NCBI RefSeq assembly: GCF_025699485.1
Contig: NZ_JANUXN010000003.1
Span: forward strand, 62,001-126,000
Length of the DNA stretch: 64,000 nt
From: Thauera carbonicopians
GTDB taxonomy: Bacteria; Pseudomonadota; Gammaproteobacteria; Burkholderiales; Rhodocyclaceae
Direction: 5' to 3'
In this document: positions 26,799 to 35,599 of the stretch, in pieces
Layout: each line of letters begins with the position of its first letter
Numbering within the stretch: the stretch's first letter is position 1
The notes under the pieces: generated by a model
Told to the model about the DNA's origin: nothing
What the model saw: the letters and a program-made list of their open reading frames with translations, nothing else
Database searches by the model: none
Position numbers and translations under genes: made by a program

Positions 26799-27836
26799 AT
26801 GGATATGTCAATTGCACTGATACTGGGCCAGGACGGCATCACCAACGGCGCCATCTACGCGCTGCTGGCGCTGGCCCTGGTGCTGGTGTTCGCGGTCACG
26901 CGGGTGATCTTCATCCAGCAAGGCGAGTTCGTCGCCTACGGCGCGCTGACGCTGGCGATGATGCAGGGCGGCGGCATGCCGGCCACGCTGTGGCTGCTGC
27001 TGGTGATGGGGGTGCTCGTCACCCTGTTCGACTGTACTGCCGCACTCCGTGCGGGCCAGACGCGCAAGGCGCTCGGCGTCGCGGGCTGGAACCTGATTTA
27101 TCCGCTGGTGCTGATGGGTCTGTTCGCTGCGGTGCCGGTCGATGCACTGCCGCTGTTCGTCCACGTCGTGCTGACGCTGGCGATCGTGGTGCCGATGGGG
27201 CCGATGATGTACCGCCTGATGTACCAGCCGATCGCCTCCGCGCCGGTGCTGATCCTGCTGATCGTGTCGGTGGCGCTGCACATCGCCATGGTCGGGCTGG
27301 GGCTGCTGTTCTTCGGTGCCGAAGGCCATCGGACGCCGTCCTTCAGTGATGCCAGCTTCGAGTTCGGTTCGCTGATGGTGAGCGGCCAGACGCTGTGGGT
27401 GCTGGTGGTGTCGGCATTGCTGATCGTCGCGCTGTACCAGTTCTTCGAGCGCACGCTGTACGGCAAGGCCTTGCGCGCGACTGCGATCAACCGCGTCGGC
27501 GCCCAGTTGATGGGCATCTCGCCGGCGCTCGCGGGCAAGCTCACCTTCCTGCTGGCGGCCTTCATCGGCGCGCTGTCCGGCGTGCTGATCGCGCCGATCA
27601 CCACGATCTACTACGACACCGGCTTCCTGATCGCCCTGAAGGGCTTCGTCGCCGCGATCATCGGCGGTCTGGCGAGCTACCCGCTGGCGGCGCTGGGTGC
27701 GCTGGTGGTGGGCCTGCTCGAAGCCTTCGCCTCGTTCTGGGCCAGCGCCTACAAGGAAGTCATCGTCTTTACCCTGATCATTCCCGTGCTGCTGTGGCGG
27801 TCGCTGAGCACGCGCCACGTGGAGGAAGAAGAATGA
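26799..27836 (+). CDS. ABC importer permease (LivH type)
   Basis: This 345-residue inner-membrane permease starts with the LivH signature ([39 protein letters not shown]). It has about eight membrane segments and the coupling region [18 protein letters not shown] near the ATPase-contact loop. It overlaps the next gene by ATGA. Confidence 0.9.
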   Translation: MDMSIALILGQDGITNGAIYALLALALVLVFAVTRVIFIQQGEFVAYGALTLAMMQGGGMPATLWLLLVMGVLVTLFDCTAALRAGQTRKALGVAGWNLIYPLVLMGLFAAVPVDALPLFVHVVLTLAIVVPMGPMMYRLMYQPIASAPVLILLIVSVALHIAMVGLGLLFFGAEGHRTPSFSDASFEFGSLMVSGQTLWVLVVSALLIVALYQFFERTLYGKALRATAINRVGAQLMGISPALAGKLTFLLAAFIGALSGVLIAPITTIYYDTGFLIALKGFVAAIIGGLASYPLAALGALVVGLLEAFASFWASAYKEVIVFTLIIPVLLWRSLSTRHVEEEE

Positions 27837-29626
27837 GAGCCGACCGCTTGCTGCTGGGGGGCTTCCTGGTCCTGCTGCTGGTGCTGCCAGCCGTGCTGTC
27901 CCCCTACTACATCACGCTGCTGAACTACATCGGGCTGTATGCGATGGTGGCACTCGGGCTGGTGCTGCTGACCGGCGTCGGCGGCCTGACCAGCTTCGGC
28001 CAGGCGGCCTTCGTCGGCCTGGGCGCCTACACCACCGCGGCGCTGACCACGGCCACCGAGCTGCCGGGCTGGCTGGCCTGGGTGGGCGCATCGCCGTGGC
28101 TGACGCTGGTCGCCGGCCTGGTCATCACCGCCACCGTGGCGCTGATCCTGGGTTCGCTGACGCTGAAGCTGTCGGGCCACTTCCTGCCGCTGGGCACGAT
28201 CGCCTGGGGCATCAGCCTGTACTTCCTGTTCGGCACCATGCAGAGCCTGGGCGGCCACACCGGCATCACCGGTATCCCGCCGATCGAGCTGTTCGGCTGG
28301 AAGCTGGACGAGGGCGGCGAGATCTACTACCTGATCTGGGCCTTCCTGCTGGTGGCGATGCTGACCACGCACAACCTGCTCGACTCGCGCGAAGGCCGTG
28401 CCATCCGCGCGCTGAAGGGCGGGCGGGTGATGGCCGAGGCGATGGGGGTGGATACCTCGCGTGCGCGCATGATCATCTTCGTCATCGCCGCGCTGCACGC
28501 CTGCGCCGCGGGCTGGCTGTACGCGCACATGCAGCGCTTCGTCAATCCGACGCCGTTCGGCGTGCATATCGGCATCGAATACCTGTTCATGGCGGTCATC
28601 GGCGGCGCCGGCTACGTCTGGGGCGCGATCGTCGGCGCGGGCGTCATCACCGTGCTCAAGCAGTGGCTGCAGGACTGGCTGCCGCAACTGCTCGGCGCCA
28701 ACGGCAACTTCGAGATGATCGTGTTCGGCATCCTGATGGTGCTGGTGCTGCACCGTGCCCGCGAGGGCCTGTGGCCGATCCTGAAGAAGCTGGTGCCGCT
28801 GCCGGTGGTGAACAAGAAGATCGACGAGGCGGCCGAGACGCTGCCGCGCCGCACGCTGCCGAAGGCGGGCGAGCCGATCCTGGTGGCGAAGAACGTCACG
28901 CGCAAGTTTGGCGGCCTGGTGGCGAACAACGACATGAGCCTGGAAGTGCGCGCCGGCGAGATCCTCGCCCTGATCGGGCCGAACGGCGCCGGCAAGAGCA
29001 CGATGTTCAACCAGATCTCGGGCGTCGATACGCCGACTTCGGGCGAAGTGCTGTTCCTCGGCAAACCGGTGGCCGGCCACGATTCGCGCGAGATCGCCCG
29101 CATGGGCATGAGCCGGACCTTCCAGCACGTCAAGCTGCTGCCGACGATGACGGTGCTCGAGAACGTCGCCATCGGCGCCCACCTGCGCAGCGGCAAGGGC
29201 GTGCTCAGTGCGGCCTGGCGCATGGACCGCGCCGAGGAGGCGCGCATCCTGAAGGAAGCGGCCTGGCAGATCGAGCGCGTCGGCCTCAAGGACTTCATGT
29301 ACGAAGAGGCGGGCAGTCTCGCGCTCGGCCAGCAGCGCATCCTCGAGATCGCCCGCGCGCTGTGCGCCGACCCCTGCCTGCTGCTGCTCGACGAGCCCGC
29401 CGCCGGCCTGCGGCTGAAGGAGAAGCAGGCGCTCGGCGATCTGCTGCGCAAGCTGCGCGCCGAAGGCATGGCGACGCTGATCGTCGAACACGACATGGAC
29501 TTCGTCATGGGCCTGGTCGATCGCGTGGTGGTGATGGAGTTCGGCCAGAAGATCGCCGAAGGCCTGCCCGACGAGATCCAGAAGAACCCGGCGGTGCTCG
29601 AAGCCTATCTGGGAGGTGTGGAATGA
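27833..29626 (+). CDS. ABC importer permease-ATPase fusion (LivM-LivG)
   Basis: This 597-residue protein joins a LivM-type permease to a LivG-type ATPase. The permease part, about residues 1-315, contains [33 protein letters not shown] and [15 protein letters not shown] linker ([16 protein letters not shown]) leads to the ATPase at about residues 350-597, with Walker A GPNGAGKS, an ABC-signature region [11 protein letters not shown], Walker [12 protein letters not shown] and a switch His in IVEHDMDF. Separate polypeptides are the rule in E. coli; this fusion is seen in several betaproteobacterial importers. ATG 27833 overlaps the livH stop. Confidence 0.9.
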   Translation: MRADRLLLGGFLVLLLVLPAVLSPYYITLLNYIGLYAMVALGLVLLTGVGGLTSFGQAAFVGLGAYTTAALTTATELPGWLAWVGASPWLTLVAGLVITATVALILGSLTLKLSGHFLPLGTIAWGISLYFLFGTMQSLGGHTGITGIPPIELFGWKLDEGGEIYYLIWAFLLVAMLTTHNLLDSREGRAIRALKGGRVMAEAMGVDTSRARMIIFVIAALHACAAGWLYAHMQRFVNPTPFGVHIGIEYLFMAVIGGAGYVWGAIVGAGVITVLKQWLQDWLPQLLGANGNFEMIVFGILMVLVLHRAREGLWPILKKLVPLPVVNKKIDEAAETLPRRTLPKAGEPILVAKNVTRKFGGLVANNDMSLEVRAGEILALIGPNGAGKSTMFNQISGVDTPTSGEVLFLGKPVAGHDSREIARMGMSRTFQHVKLLPTMTVLENVAIGAHLRSGKGVLSAAWRMDRAEEARILKEAAWQIERVGLKDFMYEEAGSLALGQQRILEIARALCADPCLLLLDEPAAGLRLKEKQALGDLLRKLRAEGMATLIVEHDMDFVMGLVDRVVVMEFGQKIAEGLPDEIQKNPAVLEAYLGGVE

Positions 29627-29649
29627 TCGCAGGCCAGAGGAGCGAAACG

Positions 29650-30426
29650 ATGGCGGACAGTGTGCACAGCAATGCCGGCGCGGCCAAGCCGGTGCTGGAG
29701 GTCAGGGATCTCTGTGTGTCCTACGGCAAGGTCGAGGCGCTGACCAATGCCAGCCTGACTGTCGGCGAAGGCCAGATCGTCACCGTGATCGGCCCCAACG
29801 GCGCCGGCAAGACGACGATGCTGTCGGCGATCATGGGCGTGCTCGGCTCGAAGGGCAAGGTCGAGTTCGACGGCACCCTGGAAGTCGTGCCCGAAGTCGA
29901 GCGCATGGTCGCGCGTGGCATGAACCTGGTGCCCGAGAAGCGCGAACTGTTCGGCGAGATGAGCGTCGAGGACAACCTCGTGCTCGGCGCCTTCCAGCGC
30001 TACCGCATGGGCAAGCGCGACCACGGACAGACGCTGGAAGAGGTCTATGCGCTGTTCCCGCGCCTGAAGGAGCGCCGCGACCAGGCCGCCGGCACGATGT
30101 CCGGCGGCGAGCGCCAGATGCTGGCGGTGGGCCGCGCGCTGATGGCCAAGCCCAAGCTGCTGATGCTCGACGAGCCCAGCCTGGGTCTGGCGCCGCTGAT
30201 CGTGCGCGAGATCTTCCGCATCATCGCCGAGCTGCGCCGGCGCGGCGTGTCGATCCTGCTGGTCGAACAGAACGCGCGCGCGGCGCTGCAGGTCGCCGAC
30301 TACGCCTACGTGCTCGAGACCGGGCAGGTGGCGATGGAAGGGCCGGCCCATCTGCTGGCCGACGATCCCCGCGTCATCGAAGCCTATCTGGGCTTCGGCA
30401 AGCACCAGGACATGCTGGCGACCTGA
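29650..30426 (+). CDS. ABC importer ATPase (LivF type)
   Basis: This second ATPase of the importer has about 258 residues. Walker A is GPNGAGKT, the signature is MSGGERQML, Walker B is [13 protein letters not shown], and the LivF-type tail is [26 protein letters not shown] 29650 is preferred because it follows an AGAGGAG ribosome binding site. An in-frame ATG at 29623 overlaps the preceding stop. Confidence 0.9.
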   Translation: MADSVHSNAGAAKPVLEVRDLCVSYGKVEALTNASLTVGEGQIVTVIGPNGAGKTTMLSAIMGVLGSKGKVEFDGTLEVVPEVERMVARGMNLVPEKRELFGEMSVEDNLVLGAFQRYRMGKRDHGQTLEEVYALFPRLKERRDQAAGTMSGGERQMLAVGRALMAKPKLLMLDEPSLGLAPLIVREIFRIIAELRRRGVSILLVEQNARAALQVADYAYVLETGQVAMEGPAHLLADDPRVIEAYLGFGKHQDMLAT

Positions 30427-30447
30427 GCGCCGGGCAAGGAGACTCCG

Positions 30448-31047
30448 ATGGAAGCGATGCGCATATTGATGGATGAACACCAGTCGCTGGCGGCGATCAT
30501 CCACGCCATCCGGTACATGATCAAGGAGATCGGCGAAGGCCGGCTCGAACCGGATCACAAGCTGCTGAAGGCGATGGTCGAATACCTCGACGCCTACCCC
30601 GAGAAGCGCCACCACCCGAAGGAAGACGAATTCCTCTTCGGGCCGCTGAGGGCGCGCACCGAGGAGGGTGCCGAAGTGCTGGCCCACCTGGAGCGGGAAC
30701 ACGCCGAAGCCGACGCCCGCATCAAGACGCTGGAAGCCGCGCTGGCGCGCTACCAGGCGGGCGAGCCCTGTGGCTTCGAGGCCTTCAGCGAGGCCTTCGA
30801 TGCCTATGCCGAGTTCTACCGCCTGCACATGATGACCGAGGAGCGCGAGGTCATTCCGCTGCTGATCAAGTACCTCACGCCCGAAGACTGGGCGCGCGCC
30901 GATGCCGGCTTCGCCGCCAACCGCGACCCGATGGGCGGCACCCGCAACGCCGGCGGGCAGGAGGACTTCGGCCGCATCTTCTCCAAGCTCGTCGCCGCTG
31001 CGCCGGCGCCGATCGGGCTGGGCGCGGGGCCGTACAAGGACGACTGA
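30448..31047 (+). CDS. Hemerythrin-domain (HHE) protein
   Basis: This 199-residue helical protein has the HHE ligand pattern (MDEHQSLAAIIHAI, KRHHPKEDEFLF, LEREHAEADARI, YRLHMMTEEREVIPLL). It presumably binds a di-iron centre, and may sense or store O2 or help iron repair. It is the last gene of the importer operon, 21 bases after livF with its own AAGGAG site. A link to the oxygen-dependent di-iron epoxidase PaaA is attractive but unproven. Confidence 0.82.
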   Translation: MEAMRILMDEHQSLAAIIHAIRYMIKEIGEGRLEPDHKLLKAMVEYLDAYPEKRHHPKEDEFLFGPLRARTEEGAEVLAHLEREHAEADARIKTLEAALARYQAGEPCGFEAFSEAFDAYAEFYRLHMMTEEREVIPLLIKYLTPEDWARADAGFAANRDPMGGTRNAGGQEDFGRIFSKLVAAAPAPIGLGAGPYKDD

Positions 31048-31199
31048 GGGGACCACGTACGGCTCGGCCTTGTCCTGCGTGCATCTGCCCAATGGACCGC
31101 CCAGCCGTGCTCGGGCCGCAGTTCGGCGATGCCGTCGGGCAGCCTGCACGAACGCGCGCCGGGGGCGGGTGAGGTCTCCCTCGTTCCCCGGAACGAACG

Positions 31200-31232
31200 G
31201 GATTGCAGCCCCATGGCATGGGGCTGCAATCC
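31200..31232. terminator. Strong intergenic hairpin between convergent genes
   Basis: GATTGCAGCCCCATG (31201-31215) and CATGGGGCTGCAATC (31217-31231) form a near-perfect long stem, extended by one outer G-C pair. A second hairpin, TCGTTCC/GGAACGA, lies beside it at 31181-31196. They separate the hemerythrin gene from the convergent hydrolase. No T-run is present, so intrinsic termination is uncertain. Confidence 0.5.
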
Positions 31233-31249
31233 TCCGTGGGCGGGGTGTC

Positions 31250-31876
31250 TTACTTGCCCTGGGTCAGCTTGGTGTGGCTCGTGATCAGGTTGCGGTAGTC
31301 CGGGATGTGCGCCGAGAACAGCGCGCCCAGGCCTTCGACGTCGTTGCGCCAGTCGCGGTGCAGCTCGCAGGCCACGCCGAACCAGGTCATCAATTGCACG
31401 CCGGCCGCTTCCATGCGGCGCCAGGCCGAGTCGCGGGTGAGCTCGTTGAAGGTGCCCGAGGCGTCGGTGACCACGAACACGTCGAAGCCTTCCTCGATCG
31501 CCGACAGTGCCGGGAAGGCGACGCAGACCTCGGTCACGACTCCGGCGATGATCAACTGCCTCCTGCCGGTGGCTTTCACCGCGGCGACGAACTCGTCGTT
31601 GTCCCAGGCGTTGATGTTGCCGGGGCGGGCGATGTACGGCGCATCCGGAAACTGTTCGACCAGTTCCGGCACCAGCGGGCCGTTGGGGCCGGATTCGAAG
31701 CTGGTGGTGAGGATGGTCGGCAGCTTGAAGTACTTGGCGAGGTCGCCCAGCGCCAGCACGTTGTTCTTGAATCTGTCCGGGTCGATGTCCCGGACCAGTG
31801 ACAGCAGGCCGGTCTGGTGGTCCACCAGCAGCACGGCGGCGTTGTTCTTGTCGAGGCGAACGTAGGGTTTGGTCAT
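31250..31876 (-). CDS. Isochorismatase-family hydrolase (YcaC-like)
   Basis: This 208-residue cysteine hydrolase has a catalytic Asp in LLVDHQTGL near residue 19 and a nucleophilic Cys in VVTEVCVAFPAL near residue 118. It keeps the YcaC-like TSFESGPNGPLVPEL and MEAAGVQLMTWFGVACELHRDWR segments. The substrate of this subgroup is unknown. It has a strong GGAGATC ribosome binding site. It is followed upstream by a pirin gene in the same direction. Confidence 0.88.
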   Translation of the reverse strand: MTKPYVRLDKNNAAVLLVDHQTGLLSLVRDIDPDRFKNNVLALGDLAKYFKLPTILTTSFESGPNGPLVPELVEQFPDAPYIARPGNINAWDNDEFVAAVKATGRRQLIIAGVVTEVCVAFPALSAIEEGFDVFVVTDASGTFNELTRDSAWRRMEAAGVQLMTWFGVACELHRDWRNDVEGLGALFSAHIPDYRNLITSHTKLTQGK

Positions 31877-32022
31877 GATGGATCTCCTTCAGGGTTGAAG
31901 CATTGCCCGGGGGATGGGCGGAAAGCGGCCCCTTTTTGTGCCGGGGCCTCGGGTAGTCGATGAAGGCCGTTTTGCCGGGAGCCGCCCTGGCTGGCGCAGA
32001 AAGGCATCTGGGCGTGCAGCCT

Positions 32023-32727
32023 TCATGCTGCGGCGTCGACCAGGACCAGTTCGGCATCCTCGACGGCGAGCACGCTGATCGCTTCTTCGCCGCAGATCGC
32101 CGCGCCGTCGCGTGCATCGAGGGTGACGCCATTGACTTCGACACGCCCGCAGGCGGGTACCAGGTAGCCATGGCGCGCCGTGTCCGCGAAGCGGTATTCG
32201 GCACGTTCCCCTGCTTTCAGCGTGGCGCCCAGCACCCGCGCGGCGGTGCGGATCGGCAATGCATCGCCGTCGCCGTCGATGCCGCTGGCCAGCGGTACGA
32301 ATTGCCCCGAACGATCGGCCTTGGGGAAGGGCCTGGCGCCCCAGGACGGCGGTTCGCCGCGCCGGTCGGGGATGATCCAGATCTGGAAGATGCGGGTGAC
32401 GCCCGGTTCCAGGTTGTATTCCGAGTGGCGGATGCCCGTGCCTGCGCTCATCACCTGCACGTCGCCGGCCACCGTGCGGCCCTTGTTGCCGAGGCTGTCC
32501 TGGTGCGTGATGGCGCCTTCGCGGACGTAGGTGATGATCTCCATGTCCGCGTGCGGGTGCGGCGGAAAGCCGGTTCCGGGGGCGATGGTGTCGTCGTTCC
32601 AGACACGCAGCGCGCCCCAATGCACACGCTTCGGATCGTGGTATTCGGCGAAGGCAAAGTGGTGCCTGGCGTCCAGCCAGCCGTGGTGGGCTCCGCCAAG
32701 GCTGTCGAAGGGGCGGCGGTCGATCAT
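32023..32727 (-). CDS. Pirin-family bicupin (YhhW-like)
   Basis: This 234-residue protein has the N-terminal cupin metal site of pirins (FPPHPHADMEIITYV with HxH, later TGIRHSEYN with His and Glu). E. coli YhhW has quercetinase activity; the physiological role here is unknown. It is divergent from a LysR regulator, which probably controls it. A hydrolase gene follows. Confidence 0.88.
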   Translation of the reverse strand: MIDRRPFDSLGGAHHGWLDARHHFAFAEYHDPKRVHWGALRVWNDDTIAPGTGFPPHPHADMEIITYVREGAITHQDSLGNKGRTVAGDVQVMSAGTGIRHSEYNLEPGVTRIFQIWIIPDRRGEPPSWGARPFPKADRSGQFVPLASGIDGDGDALPIRTAARVLGATLKAGERAEYRFADTARHGYLVPACGRVEVNGVTLDARDGAAICGEEAISVLAVEDAELVLVDAAA

Positions 32728-32798
32728 GGCGATCTCCTCGGGAACAGGATTGCGATGGATGCAGTTTAGGTGCCATCAGGTGTGATAAAAATAGAAAA

Positions 32799-32812
32799 AA
32801 TGGAATTCCATT
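32799..32812. promoter_or_regulatory. 14-bp palindrome in the pirin-lysR gap
   Basis: AATGGAATTCCATT is a perfect palindrome in an AT-rich stretch of the divergent promoter region. It could be the LysR-type regulator's binding site, although it lacks the usual T-N11-A form. Confidence 0.45.
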
Positions 32813-32947
32813 CTTTCCATCGTTGGGGGATCGGGAGCAAGGAACGCAGCGCCATCCTGGATGACGGATGCTTGAGCCGGGTGGGTTTTCTTGTACGCCG
32901 TCAATGTGACGAATAGAATCGATGCACTCTGATCGATTCCATAAAAC

Positions 32948-33877
32948 ATGAAAAAACTGCCAGACTTGGAGGCGTGGGCCATCTTTGCCAAGGTGGCCGA
33001 GACGGGCTCCTTCGCCCGCGCCGCAGCCGAGTTCGCCTTGTCGCAAGCCACCGTATCGAAGGCGATTTCGCGCTTGGAAGCACGCATGAAGACCATGCTG
33101 TTCCATCGCACTTCCCGCCGCATGTCCCTGACCGAGAGCGGGCTGGGCGCGCTGGAACATGCGACGCGCATCCTGGAGGAGGGTGAGGCGGTGGAGGCGG
33201 AACTGGCCGAGCAGTCGGCCAGCCTGCGCGGCCCCGTGCGGATCGCGGCGCCGATGTCGTTCGGGCTTTCGCACCTGGCTCCGGCACTGCCGCGCTTCAT
33301 GGAAGCGCATCCGGAGGTGGGCCTGGACATCGAGTTCAGCGACGAGATGGTCGACCTGGTCGCGAACCGCTTCGACCTGGCGCTGCGCATCGCGAGCCTG
33401 GCCGACTCCAGCCTGCTCGCCAGGCGCCTGTGCACCGTGCGCCTCCTGCTCGTCGGCGCGCCGGGCTATTTCGCGCGCCGTGGCCGCCCGCGCCATCCGC
33501 GTGAACTGGTCGAGCACCGCGCCCTGCAGTATGCGTACTCGCGCAGCGGCGCGAACTGGCGTTTCCGCCACGAGCGCCATGGCGAATTCACCCAGGCGAT
33601 GAATACGCCGCTGCGGGTCAACAATGCCGAAGCCTTGGCACCCGCGCTGTTGGCCGGGTTGGGCTTGGCGCTGCAGCCGGAGTTCCTGGCCTGGCAGGAC
33701 ATCCAGGCGGGAAGGCTGGAAACGGTCATGGACGACTGGCAGGTCGAGCCCGTCGCCCTGCATATCGTGACGCCGCCCGGGCGGAGGCGGCCGGCCCGCG
33801 TTCAGGCCCTGATCGACTATCTTGCCGAGCATTTTGCAAGCGCGCCCTGGGCGCGGGACGGCCAGGGCGCCGGCTGA
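32948..33877 (+). CDS. LysR-family transcriptional regulator
   Basis: This 309-residue protein has an N-terminal LysR helix-turn-helix (AIFAKVAETGSFARAAAEFALSQATVSKAISRLE) and a C-terminal effector domain starting near residue 92 (GPVRIAAPMSFGLSHLAPALPRF). It resembles the large DhcR/PA-type subgroup that often acts on adjacent oxidoreductase or pirin genes. It is divergent from the pirin gene. Confidence 0.9.
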   Translation: MKKLPDLEAWAIFAKVAETGSFARAAAEFALSQATVSKAISRLEARMKTMLFHRTSRRMSLTESGLGALEHATRILEEGEAVEAELAEQSASLRGPVRIAAPMSFGLSHLAPALPRFMEAHPEVGLDIEFSDEMVDLVANRFDLALRIASLADSSLLARRLCTVRLLLVGAPGYFARRGRPRHPRELVEHRALQYAYSRSGANWRFRHERHGEFTQAMNTPLRVNNAEALAPALLAGLGLALQPEFLAWQDIQAGRLETVMDDWQVEPVALHIVTPPGRRRPARVQALIDYLAEHFASAPWARDGQGAG

Positions 33878-34056
33878 CCGGTTCGATGAGGGAGGTTCTT
33901 CGACTGGCGGGGCTGTTTCTGAACCCTGAATGGGTTGTGCCCTAACGGAACTGGTTCAGCTCATTCCCGGGCAGGAGGCAGGGCAGTCACACGAATGCCC
34001 TGGGAAGGGGGCCGTGCAGGGACGACTGAAGCCGCGACGCCCGCGCGGCTCCGCCT

Positions 34057-35307
34057 TCACGGCCTGTGCCCGCGCTGCGGCCCGGCTCCCAGCTTCATCG
34101 CCCACAGCCACCATGCCGCGCCCAGCAGCGCCAGCAGGCCGCCGACGAGGCCGATGTGCTGCAGCCCGGCATGCGAACTCACCTGGCTGCCGATCAGTGC
34201 GCCCGCACCGATGCCGACGTTGAACAGACCCGAGAACATCGCCATCGCGACGTCGGTGGCATCCTTGGCCAGTTGCAGTACCTTGGCCTGTATCGACAGT
34301 GCCATCGCCACCATCGCCGCACCCCAGACCGAAACCAGCACATACAGCAGCTGGCTGTCGCCGACGGCGGTGGTCAGCAGCAGCAGGCAGCAGGCCAGCA
34401 CGCCGGTGCTGACCAGCAGGAAGGCACGCGGCCAGCGCCGGCTGTAGCGCGAGAACAGCAGGCTGCCGACCAGCCCCATGCCGCCGTAGAGCAGCAGCAC
34501 CAGCGTGGTGACGTGGGCGTCGAAGCCGCCGAACTGCTGCACGAAGGGTTCGATGTAGCTGTAGGCGGTGAACTGCGCGGAAATCACCACCACGATCAGC
34601 ACGTACTGCGCCACCAGTGCCGGACGGCGGAACAGCAGCGGCAGGCTGGACAGCGAACCGGCGTTGAGGCTGGGCAGCGGCGGCAGCAGCCGGGCCAGGA
34701 TGAGCATCACCACCAGCGCCACGCCGCCGATGGCGAGGAAAGTGGCGCGCCAGCCCAGCAGCCCGCCGATCACGCGCCCGAGCGGAATGCCCAGCACCAT
34801 CGCCAGCGTGGTGCCGGCGGCGAGCAGGCTCAAGGCCTGCGTCGCCTTGCCTGCCGGGGCGATGCGCACCGCCAGCGACGCGGTGATCGACCAGAACACC
34901 GCATGTGCCAGTGCAACGCCCACGCGGCTCGCCATCAGAACCTCGAAGCTCCAGGCGAAGCCCGACAGGACGTGGCTGACGACGAACAGCACGAACACGA
35001 CGATCAGCAGGCGGCGGCGGTCGATGTTGCGGGTCAGCAGCATGCCCGGCAGCGACACCAGCGTCACCAGCCAGGCATAGATGGTCAGCATCAGGCCGAC
35101 GTGCTCGACCGGCATGCCGAAGCTGCCGCCGATGCCGCTGAGCAGCCCCACCGGCACGAATTCGCTGGTGTTGAACACGAACGCGCCCAGCGCCAGCGCG
35201 ATCACGCTGAGCCAGCGCTGGCGGTCGGTCAGGACTGGCAACGGAGAAGAAACGGCAGCGGCGTCCGTCGGGGCGGGCGGACGTGGGGAAGCGGGTGCAG
35301 GAGGCAT
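34057..35307 (-). CDS. MFS efflux transporter (sugar-efflux/SotB-like)
   Basis: This 12-TM major facilitator has about 416 residues from ATG 35307; a GTG at 35367 would add 20. The N-terminal [14 protein letters not shown] segment and the loop after TM2 ([10 protein letters not shown]) are typical of the SotB/AraJ drug-sugar efflux group. The substrate is unknown. It stands alone between the LysR gene and the adhesin operon. Confidence 0.85.
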   Translation of the reverse strand: MPPAPASPRPPAPTDAAAVSSPLPVLTDRQRWLSVIALALGAFVFNTSEFVPVGLLSGIGGSFGMPVEHVGLMLTIYAWLVTLVSLPGMLLTRNIDRRRLLIVVFVLFVVSHVLSGFAWSFEVLMASRVGVALAHAVFWSITASLAVRIAPAGKATQALSLLAAGTTLAMVLGIPLGRVIGGLLGWRATFLAIGGVALVVMLILARLLPPLPSLNAGSLSSLPLLFRRPALVAQYVLIVVVISAQFTAYSYIEPFVQQFGGFDAHVTTLVLLLYGGMGLVGSLLFSRYSRRWPRAFLLVSTGVLACCLLLLTTAVGDSQLLYVLVSVWGAAMVAMALSIQAKVLQLAKDATDVAMAMFSGLFNVGIGAGALIGSQVSSHAGLQHIGLVGGLLALLGAAWWLWAMKLGAGPQRGHRP

Positions 35308-35410
35308 GATGCGGGGGCAAGACTGGATGTGACGGGTGGCGGAGGCCACGGCCGCGGATTCTGACACGATCCGGCGGGTGTCGGCGAAGACCGCTTCGCC
35401 ATCGCCGCTT

Positions 35411-35470
35411 TTATATGCCGAATAGATTGCGCGTATAAGCCAGCGTGATGTAGTTCTTGTTCCAGGTCAT
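35411..35470 (-). pseudogene. Possible 3' remnant of an outer-membrane protein gene
   Basis: A 19-residue frame, [19 protein letters not shown], looks like the last strand of a beta-barrel (alternating hydrophobic residues near a chain end). It has a stop codon four codons upstream and no ribosome binding site. It lies in the gap before the giant adhesin gene. It may be the end of a lost gene, or chance. Confidence 0.2.
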
Positions 35471-35599
35471 TCGAAACCCTTATGCTCGCGTGGATATACA
35501 GGACGCCGGCCTCAAATTTGTGCCCTGCCTGCCGTCAAGAGGCAACGACACCGGCGCTGTCTGGCCACGGCCTTCACATACTCCATTGGGTAACGATCC

